The notes beneath the pieces were generated by a model that worked only from the letters and a program-made list of their open reading frames with translations, was not told where the DNA came from and did not search any database. From assembly GCA_035443825.1 (NCBI GenBank), contig DAOMNN010000008.1, positions 1 through 64,000 on the forward strand: 64,000 nt of DNA. Direction: 5' to 3'. The position numbers were made by a program, and so were the translations under genes. Each line of letters starts with the position of its first letter. Positions within the stretch are counted from its first letter, which is position 1. This document shows, piece after piece, positions 27,827-36,592 of this stretch. Source of the DNA: DAOMNN01 sp035443825. GTDB lineage: Bacteria > Pseudomonadota > Gammaproteobacteria > Burkholderiales > Rhodocyclaceae.

Positions 27827-28376
27827 TGGACCCGCGCCTCAAGATCGCAATCCAGTGGCTGCTCAATGCGGTGGCGCTCATGCTTCTGCCGGAAGTCATC
27901 GGCGGACTCGAGGTCGAAAGCTATACGGCGGCACTCGTCACCGCCCTGCTCCTCGGTCTGATCAATGCCCTGATCAGGCCGTTCCTGATCCTCGTTACCC
28001 TGCCGATCACCTTGCTCTCGCTGGGCCTGTTCACGCTGGTGATCAATGCGCTGCTGTTCTGGGGCGTCGCCAGCCTCGTCGCCGGCGTACACGTGTCCGA
28101 CTTCTGGGCCGCCTTCTGGAGTGCCCTGCTGTACAGCGCATTGACCTGGCTCGTCAGTATCNNNNNNNNNNNNNNNNNNNNNNNNNNNNNNNNNNNNNNN
28201 NNNNNNNNNNNNNNNNNNNNNNNNNNNNNNNNNNNNNNNNNNNNNNNNNNNNNNNNNNNNNGGCCGCCTTCTGGAGTGCCCTGCTGTACAGCGCATTGAC
28301 CTGGCTCGTCAGTATCACCCTCTCGGACCCCAACGACACGCGTATCCGTGTCGTGGTGGGTCGACGCAGGGAATGA
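27823..28376 (+). CDS. Phage-holin-4-like (DUF360) membrane protein, interrupted by an assembly gap
   Basis: As written, a run of 100 N (28162-28261) splits the gene. The 55 bases before the gap (28107-28161) are repeated exactly after it (28262-28316). Collapsing one copy plus the Ns restores a single 132-aa frame ending VVVGRRRE. The protein has four hydrophobic helices separated by short loops, with the family motif GLINALIRPFLILVTLPIT, which fits PF04020 (DUF360, four-TM holin-like). The function is unknown despite the name; it is not evidence of a phage. Starts inside the hemH stop (ATGA). Confidence 0.85.
28107..28316. other. Scaffold gap with duplicated 55-bp flanks (1)
   Basis: One hundred N at 28162-28261 lie between two identical 55-base sequences. 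This pattern is what a scaffolder leaves when two contigs overlap by one assembly k-mer but are joined with a fixed gap. Confidence 0.95.
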
Positions 28377-28440
28377 GCGCCCTAACGGTCATGGCGATTG
28401 TCGACCCCGAATCATGAAAGGCTGCCCTGACCGTTTCCGT

Positions 28441-28479
28441 CACCCCCAGCCCCTCTCCCGCGCGCAGGAGCAGGGAGCG
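28441..28479. repeat. GC-rich REP-like element, copy 2
   Basis: CACCCCCAGCCCCTCTCC followed by GCGCGCAGGAGCAGGGAG. Shares its core with 25521-25560 and, like that copy, is intergenic. Pairing of CCCTCTCC with GGAGcaGGG is imperfect. Confidence 0.45.
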
Positions 28480-28597
28480 TCGTGAGTCGCCAGGGCGACT
28501 TTCACACCAAGCACGGCCCGATCTTCATCATCGCGCTCAACTCCTGGCGTTTGCTGCCGTTAACGCCGCAAGCAGAGGTTCAGGTACGGAGACCGGT

Positions 28598-29647
28598 ATG
28601 AAGATCGCGGCGGCAAGCATCCAGCTCAGTTCGTCTCACGTCGCGTTTGAGCGCACCGAGGTCTCGGAGCGGCTCGACATGTGGGTTGGCCGTCGTCCTG
28701 ACGACGGGACCCGCCCAGGCGTGGGATTGCCGCGTGCTGAAGTCGCCAGGCCACAGGTCCATCTGTCCAAGGATGCAATGGCCGCGCAGGAAGCCGATGC
28801 GCTGGCCGAACAATCCGACCCCCTCGACGCCGACCCCCGGATGAAACTGCTCAGCCGCCTGATCGAGTTGCTCACCGGCAGGCCGGCGCGCCTGCTGCGC
28901 CTCGACGGTCCCGCCGGAAAGGCGGCCTCGCCGACCCATTCCGGCACGAACGCAGTTCAGGGTGCGCCCGCACGCGCGGGTTTCGGCATCGCCTACGCAT
29001 TTGATTCCACCTACACCGAGTTCGAGCAGACGCAATTCCAGGCGCAGGGCGTGATCCGCACCACCGATGGCCAGGAGCTTCGCTTCGACGTAGCGTTCGC
29101 GATGCAACGCAGCTATACGGAATCGGTCAGTGTGCGCTTCACCGCTGGCGACGCTCGACTCACGGATCCGCTCGTACTCGACTTTGGCGGCCCTGCGGCC
29201 GCCCTGTCCAATGCTCGCTTCGCTTTCGATCTGAACGCTGACGGCGTGCTCGACGACATTCCGCTACTCGGCGGCGGCAGCGGGTTTCTCGCGATCGATC
29301 GCAACGGCAATGGACAGATCGACAATGGTCGGGAGCTGTTCGGACCGACGAGCGGGAACGGATTCACCGAGCTGGCAGCACTCGACGAGGATGGCAGCGG
29401 CTGGATCGACGAAGCGGACCCGGCTTTCGCGCTGCTGCGCGTCTGGCGTCCCGCCGCGCAAGGCGCAGGGAGCCTGCAGACTCTTGCGGAAGCGGGTGTG
29501 GGTGCGCTCTATCTCGGAAACGTCACGACCCCATTCGACCTTCGAGGCCCGGGCAACGAAACCCTCGGCGTGATGCGGGCGAGCAGTATCTACGTTCGCG
29601 ATAACGGCACGGTGGGGACAGTGAGCCAGATCGATCTGAGCGTCTGA
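28598..29647 (+). CDS. Hypothetical protein with EF-hand-like calcium loops
   Basis: A 349-aa protein without signal peptide. Residues 1-125 are low-complexity and poorly conserved in look. The C-terminal half has three D-x-[DN]-x-[DN]-G loops: DLNADGVLDDI, DRNGNGQIDNGRELFG and DEDGSGWIDEADPAF, which resemble EF-hand/dockerin calcium sites, within the recurring block SGFLAIDRNG...LFGPTSGNGF seen in many proteobacterial uncharacterised proteins. Function unknown. Convergent with the Ser/Thr kinase gene, only 10 bases between the stops. Calcium binding is inference from the loops. Confidence 0.75.
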   Translation: MKIAAASIQLSSSHVAFERTEVSERLDMWVGRRPDDGTRPGVGLPRAEVARPQVHLSKDAMAAQEADALAEQSDPLDADPRMKLLSRLIELLTGRPARLLRLDGPAGKAASPTHSGTNAVQGAPARAGFGIAYAFDSTYTEFEQTQFQAQGVIRTTDGQELRFDVAFAMQRSYTESVSVRFTAGDARLTDPLVLDFGGPAAALSNARFAFDLNADGVLDDIPLLGGGSGFLAIDRNGNGQIDNGRELFGPTSGNGFTELAALDEDGSGWIDEADPAFALLRVWRPAAQGAGSLQTLAEAGVGALYLGNVTTPFDLRGPGNETLGVMRASSIYVRDNGTVGTVSQIDLSV

Positions 29648-29657
29648 GCTCCGGCCG

Positions 29658-31022
29658 TCAGTCGTCGACGAGTTGCAGGTCCAGCCCGCCGGTCGCGGTG
29701 AACTCGCTGCGCGTCGCGACCTCGCCATGCGTCGCCAGTCTTCGGGCGGCCGCACCGAGGCGCTTCGCCACGGTCGTCGAGACCTGCTGCCGGAACATGC
29801 CCTGAACCTCGTCGGTCGCCAGCGCAAGCGCGGCCGGGTTGATCTCCAGATAGGTACTCGCCTCGACCGCGACGATCGTCGACAGGTGTCGATGATCCAC
29901 GCTGTCGAGCCAGGCGAGCTCCCCGAACAATTCCCCGGGACCGAGTCGCTCGACGCGCCTGCCATCGACTGACACCTCGACCTCTCCGTCAAGCAGGATA
30001 CCGAATCGCTGATCGGCATCCTTCTCGCGATACAGCACTGTCAGTGCGTCGACCTTGCGCCACGACGATATCCGCAGCACCTCCCACAGTTCGACATCGT
30101 CGAACTCGGTAAAGAACGCAAGCTTGCGCAGAATCGCGAAGCGGGTCGTATCGGGGGCGACCGTCTTGTCATCGACGATCTTGTAGCGCACCGCGGACAG
30201 GTCCTTGGCGAACTCGGCCCCGTTCTTGTAGCGCGAGTACAAATCCTTCTCGAGGGACTTGCGAATGACCGAATCCATCAGCTCCGGAAGGTCGGGATGG
30301 AGCTGGCACACGGAAGGCGGATCGGCGTTCAGGATCTTGTATATCAGTTGCGCAGGGTTCGTCGCCTTGAAGGGCAATCGGCCGGTCAACAGGTGAAACA
30401 GGACGACCCCGAGCGAATACAGATCGGTCTTCTGGTTGAGCGGATAGTTCTTGATCTGCTCCGGGCTCATGTAGGCCGGCGAACCGACACCCATGACGAA
30501 AGTGGAATCCGTGTCGATCCGCTTGTTGATGTTCAGGGCCAGTCCGAAGTCGGTGATCTTTACATTGTCGTTCTGGTCGATCAGGATGTTCGCGGGCTTG
30601 ATGTCCCGGTGCACGACCCCCTGCCGATATGCATGATCCAGCGCCATGCAGCACTTGAAAACGATGCCGATGGTCCGATGCACCGGCAACAGATGCTCGA
30701 AACTGCAGTAGCGCTCGAGGGTCTCGCCGGGAAAGTACTCCATGACGACGTAGGCTTCCTCGACATTCGCCACGGCCTCGAAGATGCGGATGATGTTTGG
30801 ATGATCGAGGCGCTTGGCCACGGATTCCTCGGCCTTGAGCAACTTGAGCAGACGCCGGTTCCACTTCGCCTCGTCCTTGGCCTTGTCCTTGAAGCGGACA
30901 TGCTTCACTGCAACCGGCTCGGGGTAATGAGGATTCTCGGCCAGATAGACCACAGCCGTGGCGCCGTGGCCGACCTCCCGGATGATCCGGTACTTCCCGA
31001 TTTGCTTAGGAATATCGCTCAT
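29658..31022 (-). CDS. Serine/threonine protein kinase with C-terminal cyclic-nucleotide-binding domain
   Basis: A 454-aa cytoplasmic protein. Kinase domain about residues 11-280: glycine loop IREVGHGATAVVY, ATP Lys40 in VAVKHV, catalytic loop VVHRDIKPANIL, DFG in ITDFGLAL, and SPAYMSPEQI. A linker is followed (about 315-440) by a CAP/cNMP-binding fold with RFGILLDGEVEVSV and the phosphate-cassette-like GELFGELAWLD. Bacterial fusions of a Hanks kinase to a cNMP domain suggest cyclic-nucleotide control of kinase activity; not proved here. The cassette lacks the usual Arg after the acidic turn. Divergent from grpE. Start ATG 31020-31022; upstream frame residues are weakly supported. Confidence 0.88.
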   Translation of the reverse strand: MSDIPKQIGKYRIIREVGHGATAVVYLAENPHYPEPVAVKHVRFKDKAKDEAKWNRRLLKLLKAEESVAKRLDHPNIIRIFEAVANVEEAYVVMEYFPGETLERYCSFEHLLPVHRTIGIVFKCCMALDHAYRQGVVHRDIKPANILIDQNDNVKITDFGLALNINKRIDTDSTFVMGVGSPAYMSPEQIKNYPLNQKTDLYSLGVVLFHLLTGRLPFKATNPAQLIYKILNADPPSVCQLHPDLPELMDSVIRKSLEKDLYSRYKNGAEFAKDLSAVRYKIVDDKTVAPDTTRFAILRKLAFFTEFDDVELWEVLRISSWRKVDALTVLYREKDADQRFGILLDGEVEVSVDGRRVERLGPGELFGELAWLDSVDHRHLSTIVAVEASTYLEINPAALALATDEVQGMFRQQVSTTVAKRLGAAARRLATHGEVATRSEFTATGGLDLQLVDD

Positions 31023-31158
31023 GTCGGATCGTCCACTTTCCTTCGGACACTTTCCTGCAACTTTGCTGCGACGCGCATATTCTCGCACGATCCCCGCCGA
31101 TGGCGTCATCCGGTCTTTCTCCGGGACGGGAATCCGCAGTATTTTTCATGATTTTCCC

Positions 31159-31186
31159 CTTGATAAACCCCCCTGCGCCCCCATAT
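31159..31186 (+). promoter_or_regulatory. RpoH (sigma-32) promoter for grpE
   Basis: CTTGATA at 31159-31165 and CCCCATAT at 31179-31186 with a 13-base spacer. This matches the sigma-32 consensus CTTGAAA-N13/14-CCCCATnT in all but one -35 base. Predicted start near 31193, 33 bases before the grpE ATG. Confidence 0.88.
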
Positions 31187-31225
31187 GGCCCGCGGAACCG
31201 CAGAAAAGACAGGGAGTTGTATTCG

Positions 31226-31807
31226 ATGCAGGACAAGACCCAAAACCCGGAAATGCCGGACAAACACTCGGAGAACGCTGAACCTGGCCGTGCCGATACC
31301 GCCTCCGAGTCGAACGATGCGATGTCGGCTGCCCGCGACCGCATGCCCAGCCTGGAGGAAAGTCTGCGCGCTGCGGAGTTGAAGGCTGAAGAGCACCACG
31401 ATGCCTGGTTGCGGGCGAAAGCCGAGGCCGAGAACGTCCGGCGGCGCGCGCAGGAGGACATAACCAAGGCATCCAAGTTTGCAGCCGAGAAGTTCGCATC
31501 GGCAATGCTTCCGGTCAAGGACAGCCTCGAAGCGGCACTGGCGGTAGAGAACCAGACTCTGGAGAAACTCAGGGAAGGTGTCGAACTCACGCTCAGACAA
31601 CTGGTTTCGGCGTTCGAGGGTTCGGGGCTGCAGGAGGAAGATCCGGTCGGACAGAAGTTCGATCCGAACCGTCACCAGGCAATCACGACCGTCGAATCCG
31701 AGCACGAGCCGAACACCGTGGTGACGGTCCTGCAGAAAGGCTACATGCTGCATGATCGGGTGATCCGCCCCGCGCTGGTGATCGTCGCAAAATCGGGGAG
31801 TGCGTGA
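31226..31807 (+). CDS. grpE: Nucleotide-exchange factor GrpE
   Basis: A 193-aa protein: acidic disordered N-terminus (1-40), long coiled coil (about 42-90, with WLRAKAEAENVRRRAQED), four-helix bundle and beta-wing ending in VLQKGYMLHDRVIRPALV, the GrpE signature. It exchanges ADP for ATP on DnaK. ATG 31226 with AGGGAG upstream. Own RpoH promoter; dnaK follows 115 bases later with a second one. Confidence 0.97.
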   Translation: MQDKTQNPEMPDKHSENAEPGRADTASESNDAMSAARDRMPSLEESLRAAELKAEEHHDAWLRAKAEAENVRRRAQEDITKASKFAAEKFASAMLPVKDSLEAALAVENQTLEKLREGVELTLRQLVSAFEGSGLQEEDPVGQKFDPNRHQAITTVESEHEPNTVVTVLQKGYMLHDRVIRPALVIVAKSGSA

Positions 31808-31817
31808 GCACACGGCG

Positions 31818-31845
31818 CTTGAAAGGCGGCAGACACACCCCATAT
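31818..31845 (+). promoter_or_regulatory. RpoH (sigma-32) promoter for dnaK
   Basis: CTTGAAA at 31818-31824 and CCCCATAT at 31838-31845, spacer 13 bases: a consensus sigma-32 promoter in the grpE-dnaK gap. Predicted start near 31852, about 70 bases before the dnaK ATG. Confidence 0.92.
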
Positions 31846-31922
31846 TGAACACAGGAATGGGCTGACCGCAGGCTGCGGCGCGCACGAAGAATCTTGAATC
31901 GTTGAGTTGAGGATATCGGAAA

Positions 31923-33863
31923 ATGGGAAAGATCATTGGAATCGACCTGGGCACCACCAATAGCTGCGTCGCAGTGATGGAAGGCGGCAAGCCCAAGGTC
32001 ATCGAGAACTCGGAAGGTGCGCGGACCACGCCGTCCGTCGTCGCCTACGCCGAAGACGGGGAAATCCTCACCGGTGCGCCGGCCAAGCGCCAGGCGGTCA
32101 CCAATGCGAAAAATACGCTCTATGCGGTCAAGCGCCTGATCGGTCGCCGATTCGACGAAAAGGAGGTACAGAAGGACATCGACCTGATGCCGTTCTCCAT
32201 CGTCAAGGCGGACAACAACGATGCCTGGGTCGAGGTGCGCGGCAAGAAGATCGCCCCCCCGCAGGTGTCGGCCGAAGTGCTGCGCAAGATGAAGAAGACG
32301 GCAGAAGACTACCTCGGCGAGCCGGTCACGGAGGCGGTCATCACCGTCCCGGCCTACTTCAACGACAGCCAGCGCCAGGCGACCAAGGATGCCGGCCGTA
32401 TCGCCGGACTCGAAGTCAAGCGCATCATCAACGAACCGACCGCTGCTGCGCTCGCCTTCGGCATGGACAAGAAGCCGGGTGACAGCAAGATCGCGGTGTT
32501 CGACCTGGGCGGTGGCACTTTCGACATTTCGATCATCGAGATCGCCGACATCGACGGCGAGCATCAGTTCGAGGTCCTCGCCACCAATGGCGACACCTTT
32601 CTCGGCGGAGAGGATTTCGATCAGCGGATCATCGATTACGTCGTGACCGAGTTCAAGAAAGAGCAGGGCGTGGACCTGAAGAACGACGTGCTCGCGCTTC
32701 AGCGCCTGAAGGAAGCAGCCGAAAAGGCCAAGATCGAGCTCTCGTCGGGAAGCCAGACCGAGATCAACCTGCCCTACATCACGGCCGACGCATCGGGTCC
32801 GAAGCACCTAGCGATCAAGATCACCCGTGCGAAGTTCGAGTCGCTGGTCGAGGATCTGGTCGAGCGCACGATTGAGCCGTGCCGTGTTGCGATCAAGGAT
32901 GCAGGCATCAAGGTTTCCGATATCGACGACGTGATCCTGGTCGGCGGTCAGACGCGCATGCCCAAGGTGCAGGAGAAGGTCAAGGAGTTCTTCGGCCAGG
33001 AACCGCGCAAGGATGTGAATCCGGACGAGGCGGTCGCGATCGGCGCATCGATCCAGGGCGGCGTACTGCAGGGTGAAGTCAAGGACGTGCTGCTGCTGGA
33101 CGTGACCCCGCTGTCACTGGGCATCGAAACGCTGGGCGGCGTGATGACCAAGCTGATCCAGAAGAACACCACGATCCCGACCAAGGCCGGCCAGGTCTTC
33201 TCGACCGCCGATGACAATCAGTCCGCGGTAACGATTCACGTGCTCCAGGGCGAGCGCGAGATCGCTTCCGGCAACAAGAGCCTGGGTCAGTTCAACCTGA
33301 GCGACATCCCGCCGGCGCCGCGCGGCATGCCGCAGATCGAGGTCACCTTCGATATCGATGCGAACGGCATTCTCCACGTGTCGGCCAAGGACAAGGCCAC
33401 GGGCAAAGAGAACAAGATCCAGATCAAGGCCAACTCGGGACTGTCGGACGAGGAAGTCGAGCGCATGGTGCAGGACGCAGCGGCGCACGCCGAGGAAGAC
33501 AAGAAGGTGCATGAGCTTGTCGATGCCCGCAACCAGTGCGACGCCCTCATCCACTCGGTCAAGAAGGCCCTGGCGGAATACGGCGACAAGGTCGAAGCGG
33601 ACGAGAAGAGCGCGATCGAGAATGCCCTGAAGGAGGCGGAGGAAGCGCTCAAGAGCAACGAGAAGTCACAGATCGATGCGAAGAGCGAAGCGCTTGCGAC
33701 CGCGAGCCAGAAACTGGGCGAGAAGATGTATGCGCAAAGTCAGGCCGAAGCGCAGCAGGGCGCCCAGGCCGGTGGCACTTCAGATGCCGGCGCCGCAGGA
33801 TCCAAGGCGGCCGATGCGGACGTGGTCGATGCCGAGTTCACGGAAGTGAAGGACAACAAGTAA
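31923..33863 (+). CDS. dnaK: Hsp70 chaperone DnaK
   Basis: A 646-aa chaperone. ATPase domain signatures IGIDLGTTNSCVAV, VFDLGGGTFDISI and VILVGGQTRMPKVQ; linker DVLLLDVTPLSLGIET; substrate domain and helical lid; C-terminus EFTEVKDNK, matching the conserved acidic EEV(K/D)DNK-like tail. RBS GAGGATATC before the ATG. Works with GrpE and DnaJ encoded either side. Confidence 0.98.
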   Translation: MGKIIGIDLGTTNSCVAVMEGGKPKVIENSEGARTTPSVVAYAEDGEILTGAPAKRQAVTNAKNTLYAVKRLIGRRFDEKEVQKDIDLMPFSIVKADNNDAWVEVRGKKIAPPQVSAEVLRKMKKTAEDYLGEPVTEAVITVPAYFNDSQRQATKDAGRIAGLEVKRIINEPTAAALAFGMDKKPGDSKIAVFDLGGGTFDISIIEIADIDGEHQFEVLATNGDTFLGGEDFDQRIIDYVVTEFKKEQGVDLKNDVLALQRLKEAAEKAKIELSSGSQTEINLPYITADASGPKHLAIKITRAKFESLVEDLVERTIEPCRVAIKDAGIKVSDIDDVILVGGQTRMPKVQEKVKEFFGQEPRKDVNPDEAVAIGASIQGGVLQGEVKDVLLLDVTPLSLGIETLGGVMTKLIQKNTTIPTKAGQVFSTADDNQSAVTIHVLQGEREIASGNKSLGQFNLSDIPPAPRGMPQIEVTFDIDANGILHVSAKDKATGKENKIQIKANSGLSDEEVERMVQDAAAHAEEDKKVHELVDARNQCDALIHSVKKALAEYGDKVEADEKSAIENALKEAEEALKSNEKSQIDAKSEALATASQKLGEKMYAQSQAEAQQGAQAGGTSDAGAAGSKAADADVVDAEFTEVKDNK

Positions 33864-33884
33864 CACGACGAACCGGGATCACAG

Positions 33885-33923
33885 AGTCGGGGGCATCGCC
33901 GAAAGGCGGGCTCCCGACTTTTT
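33885..33923 (+). terminator. Rho-independent terminator between dnaK and dnaJ
   Basis: AGTCGGG (33885-33891) pairs with CCCGACT (33913-33919). Inside is a second stem CGCC-GAAA-GGCG with a GNRA loop, and TTTTT (33919-33923) follows. It should end or attenuate most dnaK transcripts 40 bases before the dnaJ ATG. Confidence 0.85.
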
Positions 33924-33962
33924 GCCTTGCGCAGACGGGGTTTTCCGAATCAGGACGGACAG

Positions 33963-35081
33963 ATGGCCAAACGGGACTATTACGAAGTACTCGGCATCAA
34001 TCGCGATGCCGCAGCGGACGAGATCAAGAAGGCTTATCGCAAGCTGGCAATGAAACATCATCCGGACCGCAATCCGGACAAGGCATCCGAGGAGAAATTC
34101 AAGGAGCTCAGCGAGGCCTACGAGGTCCTGTCCGATCCACAGAAGAAGGCCGCATACGACCGGTACGGGCATGCCGGCGTCGACCCGAGCATGGGCGGCG
34201 GCGCCGGGGCGCAAGGTTTCGACGGCTTTGCCGACGCCTTCTCCGACATCTTCGGCGATATCTTCGGGGCTGGGCGTGGCGGCCGTTCGAACGTGTATCG
34301 CGGCGCTGATCTTCGCTACAACCTGGAAATCAGTCTCGAGGAAGCAGCGCGCGGCTCGGACAAGACGATTCGCATTCCGACCGTCGAGGAATGCGACAGC
34401 TGCCACGGCAGCGGCGCGAAGCCGGGGACCCAGCCCCAGACCTGCCCCACCTGCGGAGGCGCCGGACAGGTCCGCATCCAGCAGGGCTTCTTCTCGATCC
34501 AGCAGACGTGCCCGAAGTGCCATGGCACGGGGCGCATCATTCCCGATCCGTGCACCAGCTGCGGCGGGGCCGGTCGGGTCAAGAGCCACAAGACACTCGA
34601 GGTCAAGATTCCGGCCGGGATCGACGAAGGCATGCGCCTGCGCCATGCCGGTCACGGGGAACCGGGGATCAATGGAGGACCACCGGGCGACCTGTACGTC
34701 GAGATCCGCATTCGTCCGCATCCGGTCTTCAAGCGCGATGGCGACGACCTGCATTGCGAAATGCCGATCAGTTTCACGATCGCCGCGCTTGGTGGCGAGA
34801 TCGAAATACCCACGCTCGAGGGCATGGCACGCCTCAAGATCCCTGCCGAAACCCAAAGCGGAAGGGCCTTCCGCCTACGCGGCAAGGGTATTCGCAACGT
34901 CCGCTCGCACGGCCACGGCGATCTGATGTGTCACGTGCTGGTCGAAACCCCGGTCAAGCTGACCGAGCGTCAGAAGGAGCTGCTGCGCGAGTTCGAGGAA
35001 CTCTCCAGCAATGACGTCGACCGTCACAACCCCAAGGCAAAATCCTGGATGGACAAGGTCCGAGATTTTTTCTCCGCGTGA
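33963..35081 (+). CDS. dnaJ: Hsp40 co-chaperone DnaJ
   Basis: A 372-aa type I J-protein. J domain 1-70 with HPD in MKHHPDRNPD; Gly/Phe-rich region about 75-115; four CxxCxGxG zinc repeats from about 142 (CDSCHGSG, CPTCGGAG, CPKCHGTG, CTSCGGAG); C-terminal client-binding domains. ATG 33963 (MAKRDYYEVLG). Convergent with cysS, 45 bases away. Confidence 0.98.
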   Translation: MAKRDYYEVLGINRDAAADEIKKAYRKLAMKHHPDRNPDKASEEKFKELSEAYEVLSDPQKKAAYDRYGHAGVDPSMGGGAGAQGFDGFADAFSDIFGDIFGAGRGGRSNVYRGADLRYNLEISLEEAARGSDKTIRIPTVEECDSCHGSGAKPGTQPQTCPTCGGAGQVRIQQGFFSIQQTCPKCHGTGRIIPDPCTSCGGAGRVKSHKTLEVKIPAGIDEGMRLRHAGHGEPGINGGPPGDLYVEIRIRPHPVFKRDGDDLHCEMPISFTIAALGGEIEIPTLEGMARLKIPAETQSGRAFRLRGKGIRNVRSHGHGDLMCHVLVETPVKLTERQKELLREFEELSSNDVDRHNPKAKSWMDKVRDFFSA

Positions 35082-35126
35082 TCGACGTGCCTCCGGATCC
35101 CGGTGGACGCGGAGGTCAATCGCGTG

Positions 35127-36506
35127 TCAGGCGCGACGCCAGGTCGTGCCCTGGCCCGTATCCTCGAGCACGATTCCGGCCTCCAGCAGTTCCGCACGGA
35201 TCCGGTCAGCCTCGGCGAAATCGCGGGTCTTCTTCGCAGCCGCGCGCAATGCGATGCTCGCCTCGATCGACGCGGCATCCGGCCCCTGCTCAGATCCGCC
35301 GGCCTGCAAGAAAGCGGCCGGATTGCGTTGCAGCAGTCCGAGCAGCCCGGCGAGACCCTTGAGCTGGGCAGCCATCGCCGCGGAACCGGATCGGTTCGTC
35401 TCGCTGGCCAGCTCGAACAGGACGGCCATTGCTTCCGCGGTGTTGAAGTCATCGTCCATCGCGGCTTTGAAGCGCACGGCGTACTCCTCGCTCCACGTGA
35501 CCTGCGCATCTGCAGGCGGCACGTTCTTCAGTGCGGTGTAAAGTCGAGTCAGCGCGTGGCGGGCGTCATCCAGATGCGCATCCGAATAGTTGAGCGGACT
35601 GCGGTAATGCGCCCGCAGGATGAAAAAGCGCACCACCTCCGGGTCGTAGCTGGACAGCACCTCGCGGATGGTGAAGAAGTTGCCCAGCGATTTGGACATC
35701 TTCTCGTCGTCGACCCGTACGAAACCATTGTGCATCCAGTAGTTGACGAATGTATGTCCATGGGCGCCCTCGGACTGCGCGATCTCGTTCTCATGGTGCG
35801 GAAACTGGAGGTCCTGCCCGCCACCGTGGATGTCGAAGTGGTTTCCAAGGAGATCGGAACTCATCGCCGAGCATTCGATATGCCAACCCGGGCGTCCCTG
35901 ACCCCATGGCGACTGCCACTTCACCTCGTTCGGCTCCTCATCGCGTGCATGCTTCCACAGCACGAAATCGAGGGGGTCACGCTTGTCGCTTGCGACGTCG
36001 ACGCGCTCGCCTGCGCGCAACTCGTCGAGGGATTTTCCGGACAGCTTACCGTAGCCCTCGAACTTCCGCACTGCGTAGCACACGTCCCTGTTGTCCGCGA
36101 TGTAGGCCAGGCCCTTTTCCGTCAATCGGGAGATGATCGACTGCATCCGGTCTACGTAGTCGGTCGCACGCGGTTCATGATCGGGGCGCAGCACGCCCAG
36201 TGCGTCTGCATCCTCGTGCATCGCTTCGATGAAACGATCGGTCAGCGTGCGGATCGATTCGCCATTGTCCTGGGCGCGCTTGATGATCTTGTCGTCGATG
36301 TCGGTAATGTTGCGGACGTAGGTCACGTCGTAACCGCTCGCCTTGAGCCAGCGGGTCACCATGTCGAATACCACCATTACCCGGGCATGACCGAGGTGGC
36401 AATAGTCGTAAACCGTCATGCCGCACACGTACATCCGGACCTTGCCCGGTTCGATCGGCTGAAAGGCTTCCTTGCTGCGTGTCAAGGTGTTGTGAATAGT
36501 GAGCAT
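35127..36506 (-). CDS. cysS: Cysteinyl-tRNA synthetase
   Basis: A 459-aa class I synthetase (E. coli 461). Signatures: zinc ligand MYVCGMTVYDYCHLGHAR containing the HIGH-like HLGH, WHIECSAM and HHENEIAQSE, and KMSKSLGN. ATG at 36504-36506; the longer frame to 36602 adds non-conserved residues. Charges tRNA-Cys. A terminator-like hairpin on this strand (36631-36655) lies 125 bases upstream. Confidence 0.97.
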   Translation of the reverse strand: MLTIHNTLTRSKEAFQPIEPGKVRMYVCGMTVYDYCHLGHARVMVVFDMVTRWLKASGYDVTYVRNITDIDDKIIKRAQDNGESIRTLTDRFIEAMHEDADALGVLRPDHEPRATDYVDRMQSIISRLTEKGLAYIADNRDVCYAVRKFEGYGKLSGKSLDELRAGERVDVASDKRDPLDFVLWKHARDEEPNEVKWQSPWGQGRPGWHIECSAMSSDLLGNHFDIHGGGQDLQFPHHENEIAQSEGAHGHTFVNYWMHNGFVRVDDEKMSKSLGNFFTIREVLSSYDPEVVRFFILRAHYRSPLNYSDAHLDDARHALTRLYTALKNVPPADAQVTWSEEYAVRFKAAMDDDFNTAEAMAVLFELASETNRSGSAAMAAQLKGLAGLLGLLQRNPAAFLQAGGSEQGPDAASIEASIALRAAAKKTRDFAEADRIRAELLEAGIVLEDTGQGTTWRRA

Positions 36507-36592
36507 GGGGCACCCGATAAACGACCAGTTCGACCGGACGGTCGCGCCATCCGATCCGGAATCTCGCTCCCGACCGCGATCGAGCGCATTCA

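Noticed and set aside
27823..28376. Holin-like protein as a prophage remnant
   Set aside because: The DUF360 family is widespread on chromosomes, and no other phage gene is nearby.
31023..31922. CIRCE element for HrcA upstream of grpE or dnaK
   Set aside because: Looked for TTAGCACTC-N9-GAGTGCTAA; not present. RpoH boxes are there instead.
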